In this document: one piece after another, positions 52,863 through 62,041 of the stretch
Layout of the letters: every line of letters starts with the position of its first letter
Position numbering within the stretch: the first letter of the stretch is position 1
Source of the DNA: Alphaproteobacteria bacterium
GTDB lineage: Bacteria; Pseudomonadota; Alphaproteobacteria; UBA7985; JAUIBT01
Assembly (NCBI GenBank): GCA_030428255.1
Contig: JAUIBT010000019.1
Coordinates: 1 to 64,000 of the forward strand
Reading direction: 5' to 3'
Length of the DNA stretch: 64,000 nt
Translations under genes and position numbers: made by a program
Notes under the pieces: generated by a model
What the model saw: only the letters and a program-made list of their open reading frames with translations
Databases searched by the model: none
Told to the model about the DNA's origin: nothing

Positions 52863-55800
52863 GTGACGACCTTCCGATTCGTGGCGATTCTTGGTAAGTT
52901 TGCCACATATTCAACGCAATTCCTTTTCCCCCTAGCCAAAACTTTTCGCCATTTCTGGCAAGGGGCGGCGCAGCCGATTTTGTTGCAACAATCCGCCCCT
53001 TACGCCGATTTTGCGGCCCGTCGGCCTTCCCCTACATCCTGGTTGCTGAAATCTTCGAGTACAGCGTTGTTGCTGGTGCTTGCGCTAGGCGGTGCTGCTG
53101 CAAACGCGCAAGACGCGGGAAGCTCAAGCGGTGCCGAAGTAGCCGCGTCAAGCACCGACGACCCAGTCGCTCAAGTGCTGCGCCAGCGTCTGCAAGCCTG
53201 GTCGCAAAAGAATTCGAGCGATGCCAAGGCGGTGTTTTCGGGGGCGGACCAAGATCAAGGGCGCGCAGCCTCTCAATCCTTGAGCCAGGCACAAACCCAA
53301 AATGAGAGCGCTCAGGCGGGCCCAGCACCACTGCAAAATGAGGATGGTAGTGCGTCCGATGAGGACGAATTGGGCCAAGTCCAGCTCAGCGCACCAGCCG
53401 GCAATGACGCCCCGGCCCCTGAACCAGCTGACGAGGCGCAAGGTGCCAACCAGCAAGATGAAGTCGTTGCTGCACCCAACGCTGTTGAAGCGCAATCGCT
53501 TACGGGTGATCGCGAGCTGGACGCTATGCTGAGCGACGCGCAGAAACTGCTTTTGGTGCAAGCGATCCAAACCCTGCAGGTCCTGCAAAAAGAAGACGAG
53601 CAAGCACGGGCGGTGGCGGCAACTCTGACTGACCGCCAGAAAACAGCCTTGCTTGGGCTTTTGCGCACCTTGGAGGAGGTGCAGGCCGACCAGGCCGAAG
53701 GGCAACGCGGCTTTAGTCCCGAGCAGCGCGAGGCCATAGTCGAGGTTCTGAGCACGCTGGAGTCCGAGCAACAGGCCATCGAACGCGCGCGCGCGCAGCA
53801 ACAGCGCGCCGCTGACCAGCAAGCCCGCGCGCCGCAAAGGCAGGCACAACCAGGGCAGGCACAACCAGGAACAACGCCCCGCCAGGGCACGGGCCAAACT
53901 GCCCAGAATTCCGCTTCAAGTGGGCTCGCACAGGGGCTCTTGACCCCTGAGCAAGAAGCAGCCTTGACTGCAGGGCTCGCCAAGCTGCGTGCGGCAGAGG
54001 CGGTTCAGGCCCAAGGCGGCGATGCGCAGGCCGCTCTGGATATGAGCGCTGAAGAACGTCAGGCGTTGCTCGCCGTTATTCAGATCATCCAACGCCTACA
54101 AAATGAGCTTGGAGCCAACGCCAACGTCGCCGAGCTTTCGGGTGCACAGAAGCAAGAGCTGGTCGCGGCTGTCACACGCCTGCAAACCGCGCAACAGCGG
54201 CGTGCCGCCGGGCTTACCTCGGCCCTTGCTGCGGCGGGCGATCAAGCAACAAGCGCGCCTGCACCGGGTGGCACCCAGACGGCGGCTCGTGGCCCGCTCA
54301 ACGGCGGCCTGAATGTCATCGCCGATGATCGCCGAGAGGTCAACGCAGATCTGGCGACCGCCAACCACTTGGCAGGCAGCGTCACCGCTGGGCGCAATTC
54401 TGTGATCTTATCGACGATTCTGCGGTCCTCCGGCCAGCTTGAAACCGGTTTGACCTATCGCTCTGGCACCATAAGCGCACCCAACTGGGAACTTGACTAC
54501 GGCGTGAATGTCGTCGGGACTTTGCGCAATATCGCTGAGCAAATCGCACCGCTCGACAGCTATAAAATCGCGCCTGATATCACTGTTGTACGTCGTCTGA
54601 CCGACCGGATCAATTTGAAGGTGACGGGGCAAGCCGAGTTTGTGCCCAACGCAGGCGCAATGCTGGCGACCGCTGGCTTGATCTACAGCCAAGGCATATA
54701 TGAGGCTGTCGGCAACGTGTCGGCCAAGTATGAGTATCTGGCCAATCCCGATCTACCGGCCAGCAATCCCTTGGCAGAAATTGATGCAACCACCTTTGGC
54801 CTCGATCTGGGTGTCGCAGCAACCGGTTATGAAATGGGACCAACGGAAACCGACGCCACTGCCAAGTTGACACTGTCTCAGGTCCTTGGCCAAGATCCGA
54901 CCGTGACCGCCAGCGCCAAGGTTGTCACTAAGTTGACCAGCGATTTGAGTTTGACCGAACGCATTGCCAAAGCGCGCGCCGATTATATTGAGCAGGCAGG
55001 GGCGAGCTTGGCGAGCGCAGCCTTCGGTCCGCGCCGTCAGCCAAACAAGGCCGCCCTTTTCTTCGACGATATTTTTTCAGCAGAGGGCCAAAGCCAGGCC
55101 CGTCAGGTGTCCAACCCCGCTGCACCCGTTTGGCCGAGCTTTGACGATATCTTCGCACCAGAAGGTGCCCAACACGCAAAGGCAGCAGGCCCAAGTGTGG
55201 ATGCGATCGCGGCCTTGGTGCCGGTTGACCCCGGCGCCTTGCCCTATGACCTGCGCGAGGCCACCGGCCGCAACTTCATCAGCCAGCTCACGCGTTTGGG
55301 TTATTCTGAGCAGAAGTCGGTTGAAGTCAGTTTGGATCGTAGCGCGAACGGTTTGGTGACGGGCCGCCTGAAAGCAAATGCCCCTCACATTTTGAGCCCA
55401 AGCCTGGTCGGCGAAGCGCGTTTGGCCTACGCGGGTCAATTTGTGCCGACGACGGTCTTTGGCACTGCAGATCCCATGTTCTTGCAAGAGCTGAACGCCC
55501 GGCTGATGGCCGCTTGGCAGGCGGGCGAGCGCACGACTTTGGCAGGGCGGGTCTCCGCCTCGCTGGACACGGATTTTGCGGTCAGTTCGACCGGGCTCAT
55601 GCTGGAAGCGACCCGAACCCTGGCACCCTACGCCGACACTTCGCTCAAGTTCACGAATACTAATACCTATCAGCAGGGCATCTACCAAGAAAGCCTCAAC
55701 GAGTTGCGCGCCAGCCTGCGCTATCGCGACGATCGCTATGGTGAGTTTTCGGGCAGCGTAGGACGACAGTTCGACCAAGATTTTCACCCTGGCGCCTACG

Positions 55801-55955
55801 TGGCAGCGGCTGCTTATGCCAAGGGCGTTGCCAATATTCTATCAAGCGGGCGCGATGCCCTGTTCGAGGCGGGCCTCGAGCTGCGCTATGACCCACAAAC
55901 TGATTCCGAAGCGGAGGTTGGCGCCTTCGTCAAGGCCACAATTGAGCTAAACTGA
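52863..55955 (+). CDS. Large secreted envelope protein: six helical repeats plus beta-rich barrel-like half
   Basis: 1030 residues from a GTG at 52863 with GGAGGG 8 bases upstream. A 60-residue amphipathic/basic extension precedes the hydrophobic signal (about 66-82), with cleavage after AANA. Then come an acidic/Gln-rich region, six ~30-residue helical repeats starting near 223, 255, 284, 360, 394 and 425 (pattern L-S/T-x-x-Q-K/R-x-x-L-L-x-x-I-x-x-L-Q), and a QAQPGQAQPG linker around 325-340. From about 460 on the sequence alternates like beta-strands. A motif FDDIFSAEG / FDDIFAPEG occurs at 734 and 760. It ends in IELN, not an aromatic residue. I do not recognise the family. The stop overlaps the frame of the next gene. 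Confidence 0.8.
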   Translation: MTTFRFVAILGKFATYSTQFLFPLAKTFRHFWQGAAQPILLQQSAPYADFAARRPSPTSWLLKSSSTALLLVLALGGAAANAQDAGSSSGAEVAASSTDDPVAQVLRQRLQAWSQKNSSDAKAVFSGADQDQGRAASQSLSQAQTQNESAQAGPAPLQNEDGSASDEDELGQVQLSAPAGNDAPAPEPADEAQGANQQDEVVAAPNAVEAQSLTGDRELDAMLSDAQKLLLVQAIQTLQVLQKEDEQARAVAATLTDRQKTALLGLLRTLEEVQADQAEGQRGFSPEQREAIVEVLSTLESEQQAIERARAQQQRAADQQARAPQRQAQPGQAQPGTTPRQGTGQTAQNSASSGLAQGLLTPEQEAALTAGLAKLRAAEAVQAQGGDAQAALDMSAEERQALLAVIQIIQRLQNELGANANVAELSGAQKQELVAAVTRLQTAQQRRAAGLTSALAAAGDQATSAPAPGGTQTAARGPLNGGLNVIADDRREVNADLATANHLAGSVTAGRNSVILSTILRSSGQLETGLTYRSGTISAPNWELDYGVNVVGTLRNIAEQIAPLDSYKIAPDITVVRRLTDRINLKVTGQAEFVPNAGAMLATAGLIYSQGIYEAVGNVSAKYEYLANPDLPASNPLAEIDATTFGLDLGVAATGYEMGPTETDATAKLTLSQVLGQDPTVTASAKVVTKLTSDLSLTERIAKARADYIEQAGASLASAAFGPRRQPNKAALFFDDIFSAEGQSQARQVSNPAAPVWPSFDDIFAPEGAQHAKAAGPSVDAIAALVPVDPGALPYDLREATGRNFISQLTRLGYSEQKSVEVSLDRSANGLVTGRLKANAPHILSPSLVGEARLAYAGQFVPTTVFGTADPMFLQELNARLMAAWQAGERTTLAGRVSASLDTDFAVSSTGLMLEATRTLAPYADTSLKFTNTNTYQQGIYQESLNELRASLRYRDDRYGEFSGSVGRQFDQDFHPGAYVAAAAYAKGVANILSSGRDALFEAGLELRYDPQTDSEAEVGAFVKATIELN

Positions 55956-56014
55956 TGCGTTATATTAAGTGTCGTCGCGATCCGTCGCGCCCGAATGCAA
56001 GAAGGAAAAGCCAA

Positions 56015-57190
56015 ATGTTCAACTTTGGTTTGTATAACAAAAGTGCCGTCCCAGACGCGCGAAAAGTCAGCGGCACGTTGCCGTATGGCTTGGCTGGCCC
56101 AAGCCCGGCTGCGAAAAGGGGAACACCCAGACTAGGGCTCCTCGCTGGTCTTTGGATGGCAATGTTGGCCGCGCTGCTGCCAGGTCTTGGTCAAGCCCAG
56201 GTGATCTTGCAGCTTGATTTGGCGTTGTGGACCCGCTTCCAGGGGACGGCGGTGGCTTTGTTGCAGGACGTACAACCGAGCAATGAAGGCTTGCTGCGCC
56301 AGAACAAGGCGAACGTGAATAACTACAACGCCAGTGATCAGATCGGGGCCGGATCCTGGTTGCGCCTGGCGACAATTGCGCGTGACCAAGACGCAATGCA
56401 AAAGGGCTTGCGCGCGATCGAGGTGACCTTAGCGGGCAACCTGCCCGACGGCAGCTTTGTGCATGTTGAACGTTTGGACGACTCACGAGTGCGCAGGGTC
56501 ACTGGCCTTCGCGGCAAGTATTTGGATGCAAGTTTGCTGGGCGATTTCTGCCTCGGATTGTTGGTCGCTGACGCGGGACAGCCCATTTCTGCGGAGTATG
56601 GGCGGCGGAATTCTCCGCCTTTAGCGCGCGCCTTGCGCTCGGTGAAGTTTCAGGCTCAGGCTTTGCTTCAGTTCGCCGCTTCACGCCCCGATCAGCTCAT
56701 GACGATCGCAGGCATGTTCCATTCTTGTGGGCTGTTGCTTAAAGACGCCAAGGCTCAGGCAATGGCGATTACGTTTGCTCAGCAGGCGACGCGCAACACC
56801 ACCTATGCCGGGATTTGGACCTTTGGCGGCAAGACCGACACCAGCCTAGCTGCAACCACCAACAAGGCCGCTTTGGATCTGTTATCGCTGAAGTACGACG
56901 ACACCTCCAAGCAACGGATCGAGGAAATCATAGGTATGACATCGAGCTGGCTGCTTGAGCGCATTGATGCCGACGGCGAGTTGAACTCGAAGGGGAATGC
57001 ATACAGCTGCGTCACCAAGCGGGCGGTCGACAACCAACTGTCCGGCATCAATCTGCGCGACCTGTTGTTCTCATTATTCCGCGGCGGCTTCTATTTCGAC
57101 CGGGGCGACATGCTCGGCGCGGCGGAAAAGGTCGTGGGCCGCTTGAACAGCAACAATATCCCAGACGGTTTCTGTTTCTTTAGGGCCTAG
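56015..57190 (+). CDS. Secreted helical protein, possible alpha/alpha-toroid fold, unknown function
   Basis: 391 residues from the ATG at 56015 (AAGGAAAAG upstream); an ATG at 55955, overlapping the previous stop, would add 20 residues. About 40 residues precede a hydrophobic segment (GLLAGLWMAMLAALL), with cleavage likely after LGQA. The mature part is mostly helical with recurring pairs such as GSWLRLATIARDQDAMQKGLRAIEVTLAGNLPDGSFV and IIGMTSSWLLERIDADGELNSKG. This looks like helical-hairpin toroids of polysaccharide lyases or hydrolases, but no catalytic signature could be confirmed. Three Cys are present in the mature part. It is in an apparent operon with the repeat protein. Confidence 0.75.
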   Translation: MFNFGLYNKSAVPDARKVSGTLPYGLAGPSPAAKRGTPRLGLLAGLWMAMLAALLPGLGQAQVILQLDLALWTRFQGTAVALLQDVQPSNEGLLRQNKANVNNYNASDQIGAGSWLRLATIARDQDAMQKGLRAIEVTLAGNLPDGSFVHVERLDDSRVRRVTGLRGKYLDASLLGDFCLGLLVADAGQPISAEYGRRNSPPLARALRSVKFQAQALLQFAASRPDQLMTIAGMFHSCGLLLKDAKAQAMAITFAQQATRNTTYAGIWTFGGKTDTSLAATTNKAALDLLSLKYDDTSKQRIEEIIGMTSSWLLERIDADGELNSKGNAYSCVTKRAVDNQLSGINLRDLLFSLFRGGFYFDRGDMLGAAEKVVGRLNSNNIPDGFCFFRA

Positions 57191-57363
57191 CGAAAATGCC
57201 TGCCTGTGAGGTGGGCAGATCGCGGTGAGGGTGATCGCTCGCTGAGCCTGCTGGGGGGGGGGCGAACTGCCCGTTTGCGCGACGGGAGCTGCGAGTTGCC
57301 CCAGGTCTGGGCGGAGAGCACCGGGCCCGCATTCTTGTGGGACTGCCTATCTGTGGAGGCGCC

Positions 57364-58992
57364 TTAGGCGAGCCGGTCCGCCTTGATCAGGTCTGCGCCC
57401 TTCTCACCAATCATGATGCTGGGGGCGTTGGTGTTGCCTGAGGTGATGGTGGGCATGATCGAAGCGTCAATTACCCGCAATCCTGCCAGGCCGTGGAGCC
57501 TTAAGCGGTCATCCACCACGGCCATAGCATCGCTGCCCATTTTGCAGGTGCCCACGGGATGGAAGATGGTGGTGCCCAGGTCTCCAGCAGCCTTGATCAG
57601 CTCCTCATCGCTTTGAGCCGCCGCCCCGGGGGCAACTTCTTCGGGCGTATAGGGCTGCAAGGCCGCCTGGCTGACGATGGTTCGGGTCAAACGGAAGCCG
57701 TCAATTGCAACTTGCTGGTCATCGTGAGTCGAAAGGTAGTTGGGAGCAATCACCGGCGCGCTGTTGGCGCCTGGGCCGTCCAGCGTCACCGCTCCGCGCG
57801 AGCTGGGACGTAGGTTGCAGAACGAGGCGGTAAAGGCCGGGAAGCTGTGCAGTGGATCGCCCAGCTTGTCGGTTGACAGCGGCTGAATGTGATATTCCAA
57901 GTTGGCGGTCGCGCGTGCGGGATCAGAGCGCGTGAAGATGCCCATGTGGCTCGCACCCATGGTCAGGGGGCCGCGACGCGTTACGGCCCATTGCAGGCCC
58001 ATGAGATAGCGCGTTAGGCGATTGTTGACCCTTTGATTGAGACTCGGCAGGCCGGTGACTTTGAAGATACTGCGGATTTGCAGGTGATCTTGAAGGTTTT
58101 GCCCCACCCCAGGAAGGTCGAGAACCGTCGTAACGCCGTTGGCCTGCAGATGGCCTGCGGGCCCGATGCCCGAACGCATCAGGATATGCGGCGAGCCGAT
58201 GGCCCCGGCGCTCAAAATCACGTCTTGCGTGCAAGACACGCTCTCGGTTGGACCACCGTCTACGCTCATCTCCAGGCCCGTGACGCGGCCTTGAACGATT
58301 GTTAAGTTGTTGACGTGGGCCTTTATGACCAAGTGCAGGTTGGGCCGATGCTTGATGGGATGCAAGAAGGCCCGCGCCGCTGACCAGCGCAGCCCGTTCT
58401 TTTGCGTGACCTGGAAGTAGTTCACGCCCTCGTTGTCGCCATCGTTGAAGTCCGCGCGAAACGGGATGCCCGCTTGCTGCGCAGCCTCGGCTACGGTGTC
58501 CAAAATCTTAAGGCGCGAGCGCATATTGGTCACTGCGAGCGGACCGCCCTGGCCGTGAAACTCGGACGCGCCGTTCTCTTGATCTTCAGATTTAAGAAAA
58601 TAGGGCAGTACGTCGTCCCAGCCCCAGCCGGTGTTGCCGAGCTGCGCCCAGGTGTCGAAGTCATGGGCCTGGCCACGCATGTAGATGTGGCCGTTGATCG
58701 ACGAACAGCCGCCCAAAGTCTTGCCGCGCGGATAGTTGATCGCTCGGCCATTTAATCCTGGCTCTTCAGCGGTCTTGAAACACCAATCCGTGCGCGGATT
58801 GTTCATAGTTTTGAAGTAGCCTACGGGAAAGTGAATCCAGAAGTAGTCATCCTTGCCCCCGGCTTCCAACAGCAGCACCCGGACGCTCGGGTCTTCGGTC
58901 AGGCGATTGGCCAACACGCAGCCCGCTGAGCCCGCACCTACGATGATATAATCGTAGTGCCCGAAGCGGCTTGAAGCTTTGTCCGCAGCCAT
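57364..58992 (-). CDS. GMC-family FAD oxidoreductase (choline/alcohol dehydrogenase type)
   Basis: 542 residues, with AGAGAGGA upstream of the ATG at 58992. The FAD-binding GAGSAG is at 19-24. GMC signatures follow: YPRGKTLGGCSSINGHIYMRG (about 88-108) and LSAGAIGSPHILMRSGIGP (about 265-283). The C-terminal catalytic His/Asn region is HPVGTCKMG and then SGNTNAPSIMIGEKGADLI. It oxidises an alcohol such as choline or a long-chain alcohol; the sequence alone does not tell which. No betaine-aldehyde dehydrogenase is adjacent. Confidence 0.92.
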   Translation of the reverse strand: MAADKASSRFGHYDYIIVGAGSAGCVLANRLTEDPSVRVLLLEAGGKDDYFWIHFPVGYFKTMNNPRTDWCFKTAEEPGLNGRAINYPRGKTLGGCSSINGHIYMRGQAHDFDTWAQLGNTGWGWDDVLPYFLKSEDQENGASEFHGQGGPLAVTNMRSRLKILDTVAEAAQQAGIPFRADFNDGDNEGVNYFQVTQKNGLRWSAARAFLHPIKHRPNLHLVIKAHVNNLTIVQGRVTGLEMSVDGGPTESVSCTQDVILSAGAIGSPHILMRSGIGPAGHLQANGVTTVLDLPGVGQNLQDHLQIRSIFKVTGLPSLNQRVNNRLTRYLMGLQWAVTRRGPLTMGASHMGIFTRSDPARATANLEYHIQPLSTDKLGDPLHSFPAFTASFCNLRPSSRGAVTLDGPGANSAPVIAPNYLSTHDDQQVAIDGFRLTRTIVSQAALQPYTPEEVAPGAAAQSDEELIKAAGDLGTTIFHPVGTCKMGSDAMAVVDDRLRLHGLAGLRVIDASIMPTITSGNTNAPSIMIGEKGADLIKADRLA

Positions 58993-59201
58993 GCTTGATC
59001 CTCTCTTTTATCTCAATCCCAGGTACCAGCTTGCGCGCTTTGCCGGGGATGGACTTGTTTTCTACCGGGCGACCGACCTGAGGCGCAGAGCGTAAATGTG
59101 TTGCAGAGAATGCAGCGTCCGCGCACTTTGACGGGTCTGAACTTAAGGTTTAGCGCCAACCCAGGTCTGCGCCAAGGCAAGAAACAGGCTTTGGGGACTT
59201 T

Positions 59202-59963
59202 TCAAGCGCGCTCTGATTTGCGCGCCCAGCAGAGGCGCTCTTCATTGCCATCGGGGCCCAAAATCGGGCTCGGTGCCGTGGCTAGCACAGGCCAGCCCTG
59301 GGTTTCCAGCCAGGTCACTAAGTCCGCCTGTACGTCCTCAACGACACTGGCGTCACGCACCACACCCCCTTTGCCCAAGCGCTCGCGGCCAGCTTCAAAC
59401 TGCGGCTTGATGAGCGCGAGGAGATGGCAACCAGCCGGTGCCAGGGCCAGGGCAGGCGGCAAAGCCAGCTTGAGCGATATAAACGACAAGTCGCAAACGA
59501 TGATCGCCAGATCGTCCAGCAGGCCTGTGGGCAAGTGCTCAGCGTTGAGCGCACGGCAATTGAGCCCCTCAAGCGATAGGACGCGCGGATCATTGCGCAG
59601 GCTGTCGTGAAGCTGCTGGCTGCCGACGTCGATGGAAGCGACCTGCGCAACGCCATGGGCCAGCAACACCTGTGTGAAGCCGCCGGTGGACGCGCCAAGA
59701 TCCATTGCCTTGTGCCCGGCAGACTGCGCGGCCAGGTCTGGCCAGCGCTCGAAGGCACCAGCGAGTTTGAGGCCCGCGCGCGAGACCCAGGGATGGTCCT
59801 CTATCACCAATGCTTGCCACTGCTCTTCGCTGAGCTTGGCGGTGGCTTTGGTTAGAGCTGCGTCGTTCAGCCGGATGCGCCCTTGCTTGATCAGATCTTG
59901 TGCCCGCAAGCGCGAAGCGACCAGGCCGCGCTCGACTAAGCCCTTATCGAGCCGCTGAGCCAT
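59202..59963 (-). CDS. tlyA: TlyA-family 23S/16S rRNA 2'-O-methyltransferase (hemolysin A family)
   Basis: 253 residues from the ATG at 59963, overlapping the dxs 3' end by 20 bases. An S4-like RNA-binding domain is at about 3-60 ([30 protein letters not shown]). The FtsJ-like methyltransferase domain has [15 protein letters not shown] as the SAM-binding loop and the KPQFE motif further on. It methylates rRNA cytidines in known members. It is the last gene of the xseB-ispA-dxs-tlyA run. Confidence 0.93.
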   Translation of the reverse strand: MAQRLDKGLVERGLVASRLRAQDLIKQGRIRLNDAALTKATAKLSEEQWQALVIEDHPWVSRAGLKLAGAFERWPDLAAQSAGHKAMDLGASTGGFTQVLLAHGVAQVASIDVGSQQLHDSLRNDPRVLSLEGLNCRALNAEHLPTGLLDDLAIIVCDLSFISLKLALPPALALAPAGCHLLALIKPQFEAGRERLGKGGVVRDASVVEDVQADLVTWLETQGWPVLATAPSPILGPDGNEERLCWARKSERA

Positions 59964-61905
59964 GACCGGGGCGCTCGCTTGCCTCGTTGGAGTCGTTGGC
60001 CAGCAGGCGCAGAGCAGTGTCGGCAATCGATTGAGCGTCCAAGCCCGCCTTGGCATTCTGTGCATCTTGGCTGGCGTGATCAAGGAAGGCATCGGGCATC
60101 GTCAGCGCACGCATCTTCAGCCCCTGGGCAAAGGCGTCGTTGTCGGTCAAAACGGTCATGACCTGAGCAGCAAATCCGCCGATGCTATTTTCTTCCACCG
60201 TGATCAGGACGCGGTGTTCAGCGGCCAGCTTAAGCACCAAAGCTTCGTCGATGGGCTTGGCGAACCGTGCATCTGCGACGGTCACGCTCCATCCTTGCGC
60301 CGCCAACATGTCAGCCGCGCGCAGGCAGGGCTGCAGCCGGGTGCCGATCGACAGCAGGGCCACTTGCTTGCCCTGGCGCACAACACGGCCCTTGCCGATT
60401 TCCAAGATTTCTGGCTGGCTGGGCAACTCAACGCCGACACCTTCGCCGCGCGGGTAGCGCAGAGCACTGGGGCCAGCGTCATAGGCGGCTTGGGTCGCTA
60501 CCATATGGCAAAGTTCGGCCTCATCTGCTGGGGCCATGATCACCATACCTGGCAGGCAGCCGAGATAGCTCAGGTCGAAGGAGCCGTGGTGGGTTTGCCC
60601 GTCAGCGCCTACAAATCCGGCTCGATCCAGAACAAACCGTACCGGCAGATTCTGGATCGCCACATCGTGGACGATCTGGTCATAAGCGCGCTGCAAGAAG
60701 GTCGAGTAAATGCAGACAAAGGGCTTCAGGCCCTCGCAGGCCATGCCCGCCGCAAAGGTCACTGCGTGTTGCTCAGCAATGCCCACGTCAAAGGTGCGGT
60801 CTGCGAATTGCTCGGCAAAGGTCGAAAGCCCTGTGCCCGAGGGCATAGCGGCGGTAATGGCGACAATCTTCTCGTCTTGTTGGGCGGCCTTGATCAGCGA
60901 TGAGGCAAAGACCGATGTGTAGCTGGGCGCATTGGATTTGGCCTTGATCTGGCGACCCGTGATGACATCGAATTTGGACACGCCGTGTAGTTTGTCCGGC
61001 GCTTCTTCAGCGAAGGGATAGCCTTTGCCTTTTTGCGTCACCAGGTGGATGAGGTAGGGCCCGTGCTCCTCGCCGTCGCGCACATTGCGTAGGATCGGCA
61101 GCAGATGGCGCAGGTTGTGGCCATCGACCGGGCCGACGTAATAGAAGCCCAGCTCCTCAAACAAGGTGCCGCCAGTCCACCAACCGCGCGCGTACTCTTC
61201 GGCCTTACGCAAGGAGTCCTCCAGGCGCTGTGGCAGGACCGACGCGATGGACTTGCCGAGCCCGCGCAAGGACCGATAGGGCTTGCCCGAAACAATGCGC
61301 GACAGGTGGTTCGAGACGGCCCCTACGGGCGGTGCAATCGACATATCGTTGTCGTTCAAAATGACGATCAAACGCTCTTTGTTCTTGCTGGCACCGGCGT
61401 TGTTCATCGCCTCATAGGCCATGCCCGCCGACATGGCACCATCGCCAATCACCGCGATGCAGTTGCGCTGAACTCCCTCAAGGCTTGAGGCGACTGCCAT
61501 GCCGTGCGCGGCTGAAATTGAGGTCGAACTGTGGGCGGTGCCAAAGGGGTCATATTCAGATTCGGCGCGCTTTACAAAGCCCGACAGGCCGCCTTCTTTG
61601 CGCAAACTGCGGATGCGCTCACGGCGCTCGGTCAGGATCTTGTGCGGGTAGGCTTGGTGCCCCACGTCCCAGATCAAGCGGTCATGAGGAGTGTCAAACA
61701 CGTAGTGTAGAGCCAAGGTCAGCTCGACCACACCTAGGCTTGACCCCAAATGGCCGCCGGTAACTGACACAGCATCGAGCATTTCTGCGCGCAGCTCAGC
61801 AGCCACGTCCGTGAGTTGGCTTTCCGCGAGTTGGCGCAAGTCCGCAGGCGATCTCACGGTGTCTAAGAGCGGCGTGACGGGCGGACTAACGACGGGCAGG
61901 GTCAC
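59944..61905 (-). CDS. dxs: 1-deoxy-D-xylulose-5-phosphate synthase
   Basis: 653 residues from a GTG at 61905, chosen because AAGGAG lies 7 bases upstream. Thiamine diphosphate signatures are [19 protein letters not shown] and [17 protein letters not shown]. The pyrimidine-domain [15 protein letters not shown] and the C-terminal transketolase domain are complete. It makes DXP from pyruvate and glyceraldehyde 3-phosphate, the first step of the MEP isoprenoid pathway. Confidence 0.97.
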   Translation of the reverse strand: MTLPVVSPPVTPLLDTVRSPADLRQLAESQLTDVAAELRAEMLDAVSVTGGHLGSSLGVVELTLALHYVFDTPHDRLIWDVGHQAYPHKILTERRERIRSLRKEGGLSGFVKRAESEYDPFGTAHSSTSISAAHGMAVASSLEGVQRNCIAVIGDGAMSAGMAYEAMNNAGASKNKERLIVILNDNDMSIAPPVGAVSNHLSRIVSGKPYRSLRGLGKSIASVLPQRLEDSLRKAEEYARGWWTGGTLFEELGFYYVGPVDGHNLRHLLPILRNVRDGEEHGPYLIHLVTQKGKGYPFAEEAPDKLHGVSKFDVITGRQIKAKSNAPSYTSVFASSLIKAAQQDEKIVAITAAMPSGTGLSTFAEQFADRTFDVGIAEQHAVTFAAGMACEGLKPFVCIYSTFLQRAYDQIVHDVAIQNLPVRFVLDRAGFVGADGQTHHGSFDLSYLGCLPGMVIMAPADEAELCHMVATQAAYDAGPSALRYPRGEGVGVELPSQPEILEIGKGRVVRQGKQVALLSIGTRLQPCLRAADMLAAQGWSVTVADARFAKPIDEALVLKLAAEHRVLITVEENSIGGFAAQVMTVLTDNDAFAQGLKMRALTMPDAFLDHASQDAQNAKAGLDAQSIADTALRLLANDSNEASERPGHGSAAR

Positions 61906-62041
61906 AAGGGAACTCCTTAGGAGCGCGCAATCAAGCTGCGCATGGCGGGGCGGGAAGCGGGGCTCCCCAATCATGGTCTTGCATCAAAGCCCGAGCGGCA
62001 GGCCGACGATGGTCTGGCGCGGGGCCATGTAAGCTAGCCTA

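Noticed and set aside
52657-52866. 69-codon ORF before the large secreted-protein gene
   Set aside because: It overlaps the ribosome binding site of the real gene and has no family signal.
57364-58992. betA call for the GMC oxidoreductase
   Set aside because: No betB, betI or betT nearby, and GMC specificity cannot be read from motifs alone.
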